A stretch of 5,072 nucleotides of DNA from Candidatus Zixiibacteriota bacterium (GTDB taxonomy: Bacteria > Zixibacteria > MSB-5A5 > WJJR01): the NCBI GenBank assembly GCA_020058315.1, contig JAGVEK010000008.1, positions 1 to 5,072 of the forward strand, read 5' to 3'. Below the pieces are notes generated by a model that saw only the letters and a list, made by a program, of their open reading frames with translations, was not told the DNA's origin and searched no databases. This document shows, in pieces, positions 1-5,072 of the stretch. How positions within the stretch are numbered: the first letter of the stretch is position 1; each line of letters opens with the position of its first letter. A program made the position numbers and the translations under genes.

Positions 1-875
1 ATCTCCCTGCTCACGTCCACGCTGAGATGGGCTGACTGCGCCCAGACTAAGAGAAGGACAGTTTCGAGCAGTATCAGCCACATCGCCTGAAACGTCCCCC
101 CTCGACGACCAAAAGCCTCCTTTACCAGATCGGTCAGGGCCCTGCCGGTCAACACACGGGTATTTCTGAAACGGCCGGCAATTTCCCGGGCGATCAGGTC
201 GGCGTTTTCAGGACTGTCCGCATAGACCAGGAGGTCAGAGAACTCGTCTTTAGGGTAGCCGAAGAATTCCCCCGCATCGGGAAGGGAGACAAGAATCAGG
301 TCGGTGCTGTAGATCTGCACTGTGTTGTTAAATATTCCCACCACCTCAAACTCACCCTTATTTCCCAGGGTATCCTCTATTTGAAGCCTGTCCCCCACGC
401 CGGCATTAAAACTCAGGGCTACCCCCTGACCCAGAACGGCCCTGTGGCGATCCCCGGGAACAAGAAAGGCGCCCCTCTCGATCGTCCAGGGCAACTTCTC
501 GTTGTAAACCAAGCGGTCAAGATCCAGCCCCATCAGGGTGAAGGCGGCATCTACCCCTCCAATCTTCAAGGGGAGGTATCCCCAGACCCTCGGGATGACC
601 ATTTTCACATGGGGTATTTCCTCAATCCTTTTCTTTATGGTGAGGGAAATCTTCCCCACCCGGCCGGCTTCTATCCCCTGAACGGTGACGTCGGGGAGAA
701 ATCCCCTGGCTATCTCTGCATCCTTTACAAATCCACCCCTGGTGAACATCATGAAGGAAGCGGTGGCCATCACAAGGATCAGGGGAATTAGAATGGCAAG
801 GGATTTTCCCCGGTAGCGGCGCAGGTTTTGAGAGGCCATCAACCAGAGGTTTATGTGCCTGGCCATATCCTTCAT
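1..875 (-). CDS. FtsX/MacB-type ABC transporter permease, N-terminal part (cut by left edge)
   Basis: This minus-strand frame is open for 291 codons from an ATG at 875 to the window edge, so the C-terminus is missing. Residues about 25-44 form one strong hydrophobic segment (ILIPLILVMATASF) after a basic amphipathic start with NLRRYRGK, the usual N-terminus of MacB/FtsX permeases. About 200 residues of soluble extracytoplasmic sequence follow, with short strand-like stretches such as DRLQIEDTLGNKGEFEVVGIF, typical of the MacB periplasmic core domain. The frame then enters a second membrane segment (MWLILLETVLLLVWA) and ends in SVDVSRE, matching the cytoplasmic SVxERxREIG stretch after TM2 in this family. 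Such permeases work with an ATPase in lipoprotein or substrate export, or in mechanotransmission; no ATPase is visible here. An AAGGTG ribosome site lies 8 bases upstream of the ATG, favouring it over ATG at 866. The start overlaps the stop of the preceding gene (ATGA), implying translational coupling. The family is fairly sure; the substrate is unknown. Confidence 0.85.
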   Translation of the reverse strand, partial: MKDMARHINLWLMASQNLRRYRGKSLAILIPLILVMATASFMMFTRGGFVKDAEIARGFLPDVTVQGIEAGRVGKISLTIKKRIEEIPHVKMVIPRVWGYLPLKIGGVDAAFTLMGLDLDRLVYNEKLPWTIERGAFLVPGDRHRAVLGQGVALSFNAGVGDRLQIEDTLGNKGEFEVVGIFNNTVQIYSTDLILVSLPDAGEFFGYPKDEFSDLLVYADSPENADLIAREIAGRFRNTRVLTGRALTDLVKEAFGRRGGTFQAMWLILLETVLLLVWAQSAHLSVDVSRE

Positions 876-1192
876 TTCTTTATCACCTTGAGTGTATAGA
901 CCTTCTCAGAGAGAACCCCCGGCGTAACAACCACATCGCAATCGGAATGGAAACAAAACCCTCCCGGCAAATCGCTCCGGCGGGCATATATCCCTTCGGC
1001 CAGGTTCCTCGAAGTACAACACTGGGCAATGATTGGAATGGCCGGTCCCCCCAGAGTCCCCACCACCGCCATCCGCATCTGCGTATCTCTGGAGCGCCGG
1101 TAATTCGTGGCAATGTGATCGTTGTAAAGATAGATGCCCAGGAAAACGATCATCACGAGAATAATTCTTAAAAAGTATTTCTCTTTTATCAA
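872..1192 (-). CDS. Small membrane-anchored Cys-containing protein of unknown function, coupled to the FtsX permease
   Basis: I do not recognise this family. The frame can be read from TTG at 1201 (109 aa), but that codon directly abuts the GAGGAG at 1202-1207. The in-frame TTG at 1192 has the same site 9 bases upstream, so I prefer it (106 aa). The protein has a short basic start, one hydrophobic helix (LRIILVMIVFLGIYLY), and a soluble tail of about 80 residues that is probably outside the membrane because the basic residues precede the helix. The tail contains a CC pair, a later CFHSDC (CxHxxC) group and a beta-like end VVVTPGVLSEKVYTLKVIKK. The cysteines and histidine could bind metal or form disulfides; that is inference. 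Its TGA overlaps the permease ATG by ATGA, so the two products are probably made together, and it may be an accessory or substrate-binding subunit of the transporter. Compatible base composition and an intact frame support a real gene. Confidence 0.7.
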   Translation of the reverse strand: MIKEKYFLRIILVMIVFLGIYLYNDHIATNYRRSRDTQMRMAVVGTLGGPAIPIIAQCCTSRNLAEGIYARRSDLPGGFCFHSDCDVVVTPGVLSEKVYTLKVIKK

Positions 1193-1201
1193 TGCCTGCA
1201 A

Positions 1202-1216
1202 CTCCTCTCCCGGGAG
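1202..1216 (-). promoter_or_regulatory. Ribosome binding site next to a perfect 10-bp palindrome, upstream of the small membrane protein
   Basis: On the minus strand GAGGAG (1207-1202) sits 9 bases before TTG 1192 and zero bases before TTG 1201, which decides the start in favour of 1192. Immediately upstream, CTCCCGGGAG at 1207-1216 is a perfect self-complementary 10-mer sharing one base with the Shine-Dalgarno. It could be an operator half, or it could compete for the SD in RNA; neither is demonstrated. Confidence 0.5.
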
Positions 1217-1235
1217 TTAATTCTTTTGTAACTAC

Positions 1236-1332
1236 TCAGGCACAAAGCGGCAAAGGCACATAGGCACAAAGCAGAGCGGAGCAGGGGCGTTTCGTTGTTT
1301 TTTCATAACTTTGTGCCTTTGTGCCTACCTGA
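1236..1332. repeat. GGCACAAAG repeat cluster forming a long imperfect hairpin
   Basis: The unit GGCACAAAG occurs at 1239-1247 and 1263-1271, with a partial copy GGCACA at 1255-1260. Two complementary units (CTTTGTGCC, TTTGTGCC) follow head to tail at 1309-1325. Positions 1255-1271 pair with 1309-1325 over 17 bases with one mismatch (TA against AA), leaving a loop of 37 bases. The outer TCAGG 1236-1240 can pair with CCTGA 1328-1332. There is no U-run after the stem on either strand, so it does not look like a standard intrinsic terminator. It lies in the spacer 1217-1407 between the RadC stub and the small membrane protein. Nothing else in that spacer looks coding. It is probably a dispersed intergenic repeat; that is inference from its tandem, inverted make-up. 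Confidence 0.7.
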
Positions 1333-1407
1333 ATATTTACGTTCTTTTACCCTCAAGCCGGCCAACCTTTACCTTCTGACGGCGATCCGGCCGTGGGGCT
1401 TATTCAA

Positions 1408-1581
1408 TCATCCGTTGACCAGCCCGGCTACCTGCCGGGCAATCGTGCGCACGTCAACGCCCGCCGTTCCCATGCCAAGAATCGCCGTAACGAGTTCCTC
1501 ATCGCTGAGGGCAGAAGCCCCCTTCTCCCGCAACTTTTCGCGCGGGCGGCTGTGCTCCGGCATGTCCTTAATGGTTCTCAT
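1408..1581 (-). CDS. radC: RadC-family (UPF0758) N-terminal domain stub, no JAB/MPN domain
   Basis: The 57-residue product matches the conserved start of RadC/UPF0758 proteins: IKDMPEHSRPREKL, then ALSDEELVTAILGMGTAG, then VDVRTIARQVAGLV. It stops at VNG, where a full RadC of about 220-230 residues would continue through helix-hairpin-helix elements into the metal-dependent JAB/MPN domain with its HxHPSGDP motif. I read the next roughly 75 bases in all frames and found no continuation, so the catalytic part is lost, not simply frameshifted nearby. The frame can also start at GTG 1599, which overlaps the HEPN stop as GTGA, but AAGGAG then overlaps the start codon. ATG 1581 has GAGGTG 10 bases upstream and gives the usual RadC N-terminus, so I prefer it. 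It is either a decayed radC or a small protein retained in the MNT/HEPN operon. RadC's own function is poorly known; despite its name, a repair role is doubtful. Confidence 0.75.
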   Translation of the reverse strand: MRTIKDMPEHSRPREKLREKGASALSDEELVTAILGMGTAGVDVRTIARQVAGLVNG

Positions 1582-1595
1582 CTCTGGCTGACACC

Positions 1596-1988
1596 TCACT
1601 CCTTATTAACTTGCTGTAAAACCCAGGCAAAGACTCTTTCGGCGATATTCAGTGCCTCTCGGAATTCATCTTCCGCTACGGGCTCATATTCTCCCGGATA
1701 CCTTGTAGTAACGGCGTAATCCGACAAAATCAAGGCATCCTTAATATTCTCCGGCAGGATGCTTCCCTTTTCTTCGAGGATTTCCATAAGCCTGGCGATG
1801 GAGTGTGTCCAGGGGAAGATAATGTCCCGGCTGATCATCCATGCTTTCAATGACTTTTCTACGGCCTGTTGACAGTCGAAACAAAGATCCTCAAAAAGTA
1901 TCTCTTCAGATATTTTTCCTGCCCTTGCGCGTTCCAGATTGCTTCTTGCCCGGATCAGCCACAGCTCAACCAGTTGCTGATTTTTCAT
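1596..1988 (-). CDS. HEPN domain protein (COG2250-like), partner of MNT nucleotidyltransferase
   Basis: The 130-residue product is full length for a stand-alone HEPN protein and is all-helical. It starts with LVELWLIRARSNLERARAG. It then has FEDLCFDCQQAVEKSLKAWM (about residues 32-51), the hallmark second helix with the C/H-xQQAxEKxLKA pattern, followed by FPWTHSIARLMEIL (58-71), the P-x-TH-x-L signature. Near residues 90-98 is SDYAVTTRYP, the family's (T/A)RYP motif. HEPN proteins encoded with MNT partners are often toxin RNases inactivated by AMPylation, or form nucleotide-modified complexes. However, I see no RX4-6H catalytic motif and no RX4HXY AMPylation site: the only histidine is His62. 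RNase activity is therefore uncertain here. The gene overlaps the MNT gene by 23 bases and has its own AGGGG site (2003-1999) before ATG 1988. Its TGA overlaps the possible GTG start of the RadC stub. Confidence 0.9.
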   Translation of the reverse strand: MKNQQLVELWLIRARSNLERARAGKISEEILFEDLCFDCQQAVEKSLKAWMISRDIIFPWTHSIARLMEILEEKGSILPENIKDALILSDYAVTTRYPGEYEPVAEDEFREALNIAERVFAWVLQQVNKE

Positions 1989-2286
1989 AAATGATGTTCC
2001 CCTGCTCGGCGATGTTTTTATAGATCATGTATGGATTTTTCTTCAGTTCTTCCAGCTTCTCCGGCGTCTCCACGATAATGTCCACTGGGGCTCCTATGCC
2101 GTAAAGAGAACGGTATAGGAGCTGGGCGAGCTTTCTTTTCTGTACAATGCCTTTTTTTAACACACAGACGTCGAAATCGCTTTGTTTGCCTTCGTCACCG
2201 CGGGAGCGGGAACCAAACAGGATGATGCTGTCCGGATCAGCCACTTCGATAATTATCTTGACAGCTCTCTCTAATGCTTCGTTCAT
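1966..2286 (-). CDS. MNT-type minimal nucleotidyltransferase (antitoxin-like partner of HEPN)
   Basis: The 106-residue product is a complete minimal nucleotidyltransferase of the DNA polymerase beta superfamily. The signature GSRSRG (residues 25-30) is followed by SDFDV with the metal-binding Asp37 and Asp39, giving the GSx10DxD spacing. The third acidic residue is Asp69 in PVDIIVE. All catalytic positions are present, so it should be active. In known MNT/HEPN systems this enzyme adds AMP to its HEPN partner and neutralises it; whether this pair does so is inference. The ATG at 2286 is preceded by GGGAGGTAGG (2304-2295) at usable spacing. The stop lies 23 bases inside the HEPN gene, a tight overlap expected for fixed-ratio expression. 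An AT-rich palindrome lies just upstream at 2319-2358 and could serve regulation. The assignment is very secure; the physiological target is not. Confidence 0.93.
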   Translation of the reverse strand: MNEALERAVKIIIEVADPDSIILFGSRSRGDEGKQSDFDVCVLKKGIVQKRKLAQLLYRSLYGIGAPVDIIVETPEKLEELKKNPYMIYKNIAEQGNIIYEKSATG

Positions 2287-2318
2287 GGTGATAACCTACC
2301 TCCCATATTTGTGATTGC

Positions 2319-2358
2319 TGATTTTTGATTTGAAGAACCAATCCAAAATCAAAAATTA
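2319..2358. repeat. AT-rich palindrome with phased TGATT units upstream of the MNT gene
   Basis: ATTTTTGATTT at 2321-2331 is perfectly complementary to AAATCAAAAAT at 2346-2356, leaving a 14-base loop. It can be extended by T2319:A2358 and a G:U pair. TGATT also recurs at exact 7-base steps (2312, 2319, 2326). No T-run follows the stem on either strand, so it is not a standard terminator. Its place about 33 bases before the MNT start would suit an operator or autoregulatory site, but it could equally be a dispersed intergenic palindrome. The stop codon of the orphan remnant (2349-2351) lies inside it. Confidence 0.55.
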
Positions 2359-2438
2359 TCCTCTCCCCACACCTCCGCCAGTTTTGCCTTCATCTTTGCT
2401 TCCATCCGCGCGAGCACCTCGGCCTGCTCCAGCACCAT
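2349..2438 (-). pseudogene. 29-codon orphan coding remnant between helicase and MNT genes
   Basis: From ATG 2438 the minus strand reads 29 codons to TGA. The product is a charged, Ala/Glu/Lys-rich helix (QAEVLARMEAKMKAKL then AEVWGED), which looks like the C-terminal tail of a larger protein and not like random spacer. There is an in-frame stop five bases before the ATG and no obvious ribosome site at proper distance, so it does not stand as a gene of normal size. I cannot name the parent protein. It may be the tail of a gene deleted when the island was assembled, or a very small real peptide translated after the helicase stop at 2457-2459. It also could be chance, hence modest confidence. 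Confidence 0.35.
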
Positions 2439-2450
2439 GAGGAGTCATGG
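2435..2450. repeat. Short perfect inverted repeat just after the helicase stop
   Basis: CCATGA (2435-2440) and TCATGG (2445-2450) are exact inverted copies around a GGAG loop. The pairing does not extend outwards and no T-run follows, so it is too weak for a terminator. It lies at the junction where GC-rich helicase sequence gives way to the orphan remnant, and it contains that remnant's ATG. Confidence 0.35.
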
Positions 2451-2456
2451 GACACC

Positions 2457-5072
2457 CTATTTGCGCATGCCACTCAAGAACTCGTCCACGTACGGGAAAC
2501 TTCTCTCAAGGATCTCCCGAAACGTCGTGCCGACTTGTATGGTTAGCCGTTTGAGATCCAAACACTCCAAGACCGCACGCAGATGCTCTTCACTACCAGA
2601 TGCGAAACAGGACCCTTTCAGCAAGAGCCTTGATAGAACTTGCAGTTCGCTCGGTGGAATCTCCTCGAATGATCGCGACCCCCTGCTTCGCAATCTGATC
2701 GGGGGGCTCCCCTTCGCTCTAACTACAGAGAAGAGCAGGCCACTCTTGGCTGCCTCATCTTCAGAAACAACACGTCCCTGTCGAATGGCGTGCGCGAGCG
2801 CCTTGTTCATAGTCCTCTTGAGCTCATGGCCCATCCGCTTGATGCCACAACCCCGCAGGTAGATGTCGTAGACTCGCTTCGCAAGTACTGGGCCTTCGAC
2901 CTCGATGATCCGGACAATGCCTTCGGAGACTACCTCCGCGCTGACGCTGCGAGGGTCATTCCCGGCTGGGCCGGCATACTCCACATAATCGCTGAATGGC
3001 AGATTGGCGTCTCGCGACCTGACCGAAGGAATTTGCACTTGCCCGCGGTCAAAGAGATCTCCATCGGCGGGTGACAGATGTAGCCGAGCTTCTACTGGAG
3101 GCACGTTTCCTCTCGCTGAACTGCATGGTTCCGACGGTACAGGCGTCGACGTCTGGGCGCTCTCAGGAACGTCAACAGGCATCAAGCCGCCCTGGCTTAC
3201 TGGCTCAGTGACAGAGCGCACGACGCGGTGCTCGGTATGCACGCTTCTCGGCGCGCCTTCGGCCCCAGTAGGTTCGACGCCCCGTTCGGCTAACGTCTTC
3301 AAGAGGTCGTCCAGCATTTCTTTCCGCCGACGGATGAAGGCGGAGGCGAAGCACCGCCAGAACACCCAGTTGGCGGCGCGCTCCAGGACGCGCTGGCGCT
3401 GCATGTCGTCGGCCCACTTGTCCGCGCCGTGGTATTTGTCCCCGTCGCACTCAACTGCCAGCCGAGCGTCGTTGTGTCCCTCCACCACCATGTCTATGCG
3501 GTACTGGCCGACCCTTACTTGTGGCGTCACCCAGTAGCCACGTTGCGTGAGCTCGTCGTACATCTCGCGTTCGAAATTGGACTCACACAGTTTGCGCAGG
3601 TCCTCCACACGCACTTCATCCTGTGTGAAGGGCGCGTAGAAGTGTCCAATGAGACTGCGCCGTAACCGGTCCGCCTCGCTCAAATGCTCCAACTCCACCG
3701 AGCGCACCAGGTACATCCGGTCCTTCGCGCGCGAAGCCGCCACGTTGAAACGGTGGTCGTATATAATTCCGGAGAGCGGCTGCGGCCTGGGAACCTCGTT
3801 GGGCGCCGACACCATCGAGAGAAACATGATGTCGCGCTCGTTGCCCTGGAACGTGCGTGCATCGCCACAAGCGATGCGATGGCGCTGCATGACTTCCGGC
3901 CCGAGCTCGTCGGTCATTCGCTCCCATATCAACAGGGCCTGCTTGTCGGCGAGCAGCGAGACGACCCCGATGGAGCGGCCGCCCATGGTTGGGTCCGCCA
4001 CAATTGCCTTGATTTCATCGACGATGAAGCGCGCCTCGGGCAGATTGACGTCGCCCTTGCGGTAGCCGTCTTCCACCAACACGTCGATGAGGGGAGGGTC
4101 GAGACGCTCGGAAGCTTTGGGCATGCGCAGTGGCCTCAGCTCATGATTGTAGAACTCGCGCTTGGAGTACTCGATTATGGGGGCCACGCAGCGGAAATGC
4201 TCTTTCAGCATCACCACGCTCTTGGCGAACACCACTTTGAACAGGTCGTAGATGGAGTTGGCCGGTGACATTTGATCGCGGTAGATCTTCACCTGGCTGC
4301 CGAGAAACCTGTTCATGAGGCTACGAATCTTCTCCTCTTCGAGCCCCACACGATCGGGCGAGACCTGCTTGTCATCGCCGACAATGAGTACCTTCTTGGC
4401 CCGTAAAAGAGAAGGCAAAGCAGTGAGGTCGGATTGGGATGCTTCGTCGATGACGACGAGATCGAAGCAGCCCAGCTCAGCGGGCAGCGATTCCGACACA
4501 CGATAGTGGGCCATTATCCAGCACGGCACGGCGGGATTCGCCTGGGACGCCGCCATGCGCGCATTCTGGCGGTAACGGACCGCGCGCACGCCCATGCCCC
4601 TGCCGATATGTTGGATGGCGTTGAGGTACGCCTGCAGGGCGGCCCGGATGCTGGGGGAGGCGTTCTCTGCAAGCTTGAGCCACGTGCGCTTCACCACGAT
4701 GTCGCGGTAGGCGCGCGACAAGTCACTCTCCACTTCGTGGCGGTCCTTCGCCAGCCTCTTCAGCTCTTCGTGCACGTCAATCGACTCGAGGTAAGTGGTG
4801 AGACGCCTCAGGCGCCAGGCTTTGCGCCAGCTGTCCGGAAGCAGACCATCCACGGTGCCCGCAATCGGTTGCTTGAGCACCGCGGCATATCTCGGCGCCC
4901 CGGAGGCATCCACCTTGTCGCAGACCTCGCGCACGGCGACGAGATGTGTGCCCAAGCCTAGCACGTGCGAGAGTTCCGCCATCAGCGCCGACCACTTAGC
5001 CTGCATCTCCGCGTCCGTAACCGTGGGGTTACCCAACGCCTCACCGAGGAAGTGGCGTAGGTCATCGATGAC
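2457..5072 (-). CDS. Large SF1 helicase (AAA_11/AAA_12) fused to Vsr-like PD-(D/E)XK nuclease, C-terminal part
   Basis: The frame is open for 871 residues from the right edge, so the true start, the N-terminal region and Walker A lie outside; the TTG at 5036 is not the start. Using visible-residue numbers: VVIDEASQSD has the Walker B DEAS at 209-212, preceded by VPCWIM, a family hallmark. GDDKQVSP at 232-239 is motif III. LKEHFRC (about 290) and RSIGVVS (about 365) follow. Motif V is ARTFQGNERD (about 405-414), and motif VI is HRFNVAASRAKDR (440-452). The nuclease starts at FEREMYDEL (about 500), with Asp527 in RIDMVV and E541-C-D543 in ECDGDKYHG, then DMQRQRVLERA and WRC, so the active site is complete (REase_MTES_1575/Vsr-like). 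A Pro/Ser-rich linker (about 595-700) leads to a C-terminal domain with EGPVLAKRVYDIY (from 726), resembling DUF3320. It probably unwinds and cuts nucleic acid in defence; that role is inferred. The gene is GC-richer than its neighbours. Confidence 0.93.
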   Translation of the reverse strand, partial: VIDDLRHFLGEALGNPTVTDAEMQAKWSALMAELSHVLGLGTHLVAVREVCDKVDASGAPRYAAVLKQPIAGTVDGLLPDSWRKAWRLRRLTTYLESIDVHEELKRLAKDRHEVESDLSRAYRDIVVKRTWLKLAENASPSIRAALQAYLNAIQHIGRGMGVRAVRYRQNARMAASQANPAVPCWIMAHYRVSESLPAELGCFDLVVIDEASQSDLTALPSLLRAKKVLIVGDDKQVSPDRVGLEEEKIRSLMNRFLGSQVKIYRDQMSPANSIYDLFKVVFAKSVVMLKEHFRCVAPIIEYSKREFYNHELRPLRMPKASERLDPPLIDVLVEDGYRKGDVNLPEARFIVDEIKAIVADPTMGGRSIGVVSLLADKQALLIWERMTDELGPEVMQRHRIACGDARTFQGNERDIMFLSMVSAPNEVPRPQPLSGIIYDHRFNVAASRAKDRMYLVRSVELEHLSEADRLRRSLIGHFYAPFTQDEVRVEDLRKLCESNFEREMYDELTQRGYWVTPQVRVGQYRIDMVVEGHNDARLAVECDGDKYHGADKWADDMQRQRVLERAANWVFWRCFASAFIRRRKEMLDDLLKTLAERGVEPTGAEGAPRSVHTEHRVVRSVTEPVSQGGLMPVDVPESAQTSTPVPSEPCSSARGNVPPVEARLHLSPADGDLFDRGQVQIPSVRSRDANLPFSDYVEYAGPAGNDPRSVSAEVVSEGIVRIIEVEGPVLAKRVYDIYLRGCGIKRMGHELKRTMNKALAHAIRQGRVVSEDEAAKSGLLFSVVRAKGSPPIRLRSRGSRSFEEIPPSELQVLSRLLLKGSCFASGSEEHLRAVLECLDLKRLTIQVGTTFREILERSFPYVDEFLSGMRK

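Noticed and set aside
381..791. Plus-strand open frame of 136 codons
   Set aside because: It is the antisense shadow of the permease gene: the minus frame shows family-like membrane segments and a ribosome site, while this product is Pro/Gly-rich with no recognisable domain.
1217..1250. A sigma-70 promoter (TTGTGC, 17 bases, AATTAA) before the small membrane protein
   Set aside because: The -10 match is poor and the -35 lies in repeat sequence, so I do not call it.
1236..1332. The long hairpin as a rho-independent terminator
   Set aside because: There is no T-run after the stem on either strand and the loop is 37 bases, much longer than usual.
1582..1599. GTG at 1599 as the start of the RadC stub
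   Set aside because: AAGGAG overlaps the GTG itself, whereas ATG 1581 has GAGGTG at proper distance and matches the normal RadC N-terminus. It is not fully excluded because GTGA overlaps are common.
1295..1719. Two overlapping plus-strand frames of 98 and 108 codons
   Set aside because: They cover the repeat hairpin, the RadC stub and the HEPN end in antisense; their products have low complexity and no family features.
3004..4961. Several plus-strand frames of 138-194 codons and minus-strand frames in other phases
   Set aside because: They are shadows of the GC-rich helicase gene, whose frame carries all the helicase and nuclease motifs; stops are rare in alternative frames of GC-rich DNA.
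5034..5036. TTG at 5036 as start of an 859-residue helicase
   Set aside because: The same frame stays open to the window edge, and Walker A, required for a helicase with DEAS and motifs III-VI, must lie upstream.

Overview
All genes that can be supported in this window lie on the minus strand. In transcription order they run from the right edge to the left: (1) the C-terminal 871 residues of a very large SF1 helicase-nuclease, whose start is off the right edge; (2) a roughly 170-base spacer with a 29-codon orphan coding remnant and an AT-rich palindrome; (3) a compact MNT nucleotidyltransferase / HEPN pair with overlapping genes; (4) a stub carrying only the N-terminal UPF0758 domain of RadC, translationally coupled to the HEPN gene; (5) a spacer of about 215 bases with GGCACAAAG-type repeats that can fold into a long hairpin; (6) a small Cys-containing membrane-anchored protein; and (7) the N-terminal 291 residues of an FtsX/MacB-type permease, coupled to the small protein by an ATGA overlap and cut by the left edge.

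The organism is a bacterium. It uses strong GGAGG-like ribosome binding sites and some TTG/GTG starts. The left half (permease, small protein, RadC stub, MNT/HEPN) would fit an anaerobic Firmicute of the Desulfotomaculum/Moorella type or a deltaproteobacterial relative, but this is a low-confidence inference. The helicase gene is visibly GC-richer than the MNT/HEPN block, especially in its upstream two thirds. That suggests a mosaic accessory region assembled from separate sources.

Functionally, the right two thirds look like a small defence or stress island: a helicase-nuclease with an intact Vsr-like nuclease core beside an MNT/HEPN pair, a layout typical of toxin-antitoxin modules. The left part is a separate unit, the start of an exporter-like permease operon. 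The repeat-rich spacer at about 1217-1407 is the natural boundary between the two. No RNA genes, CRISPR arrays, transposase genes or convincing intrinsic terminators were found. No stretch longer than 300 bases lacks a gene.
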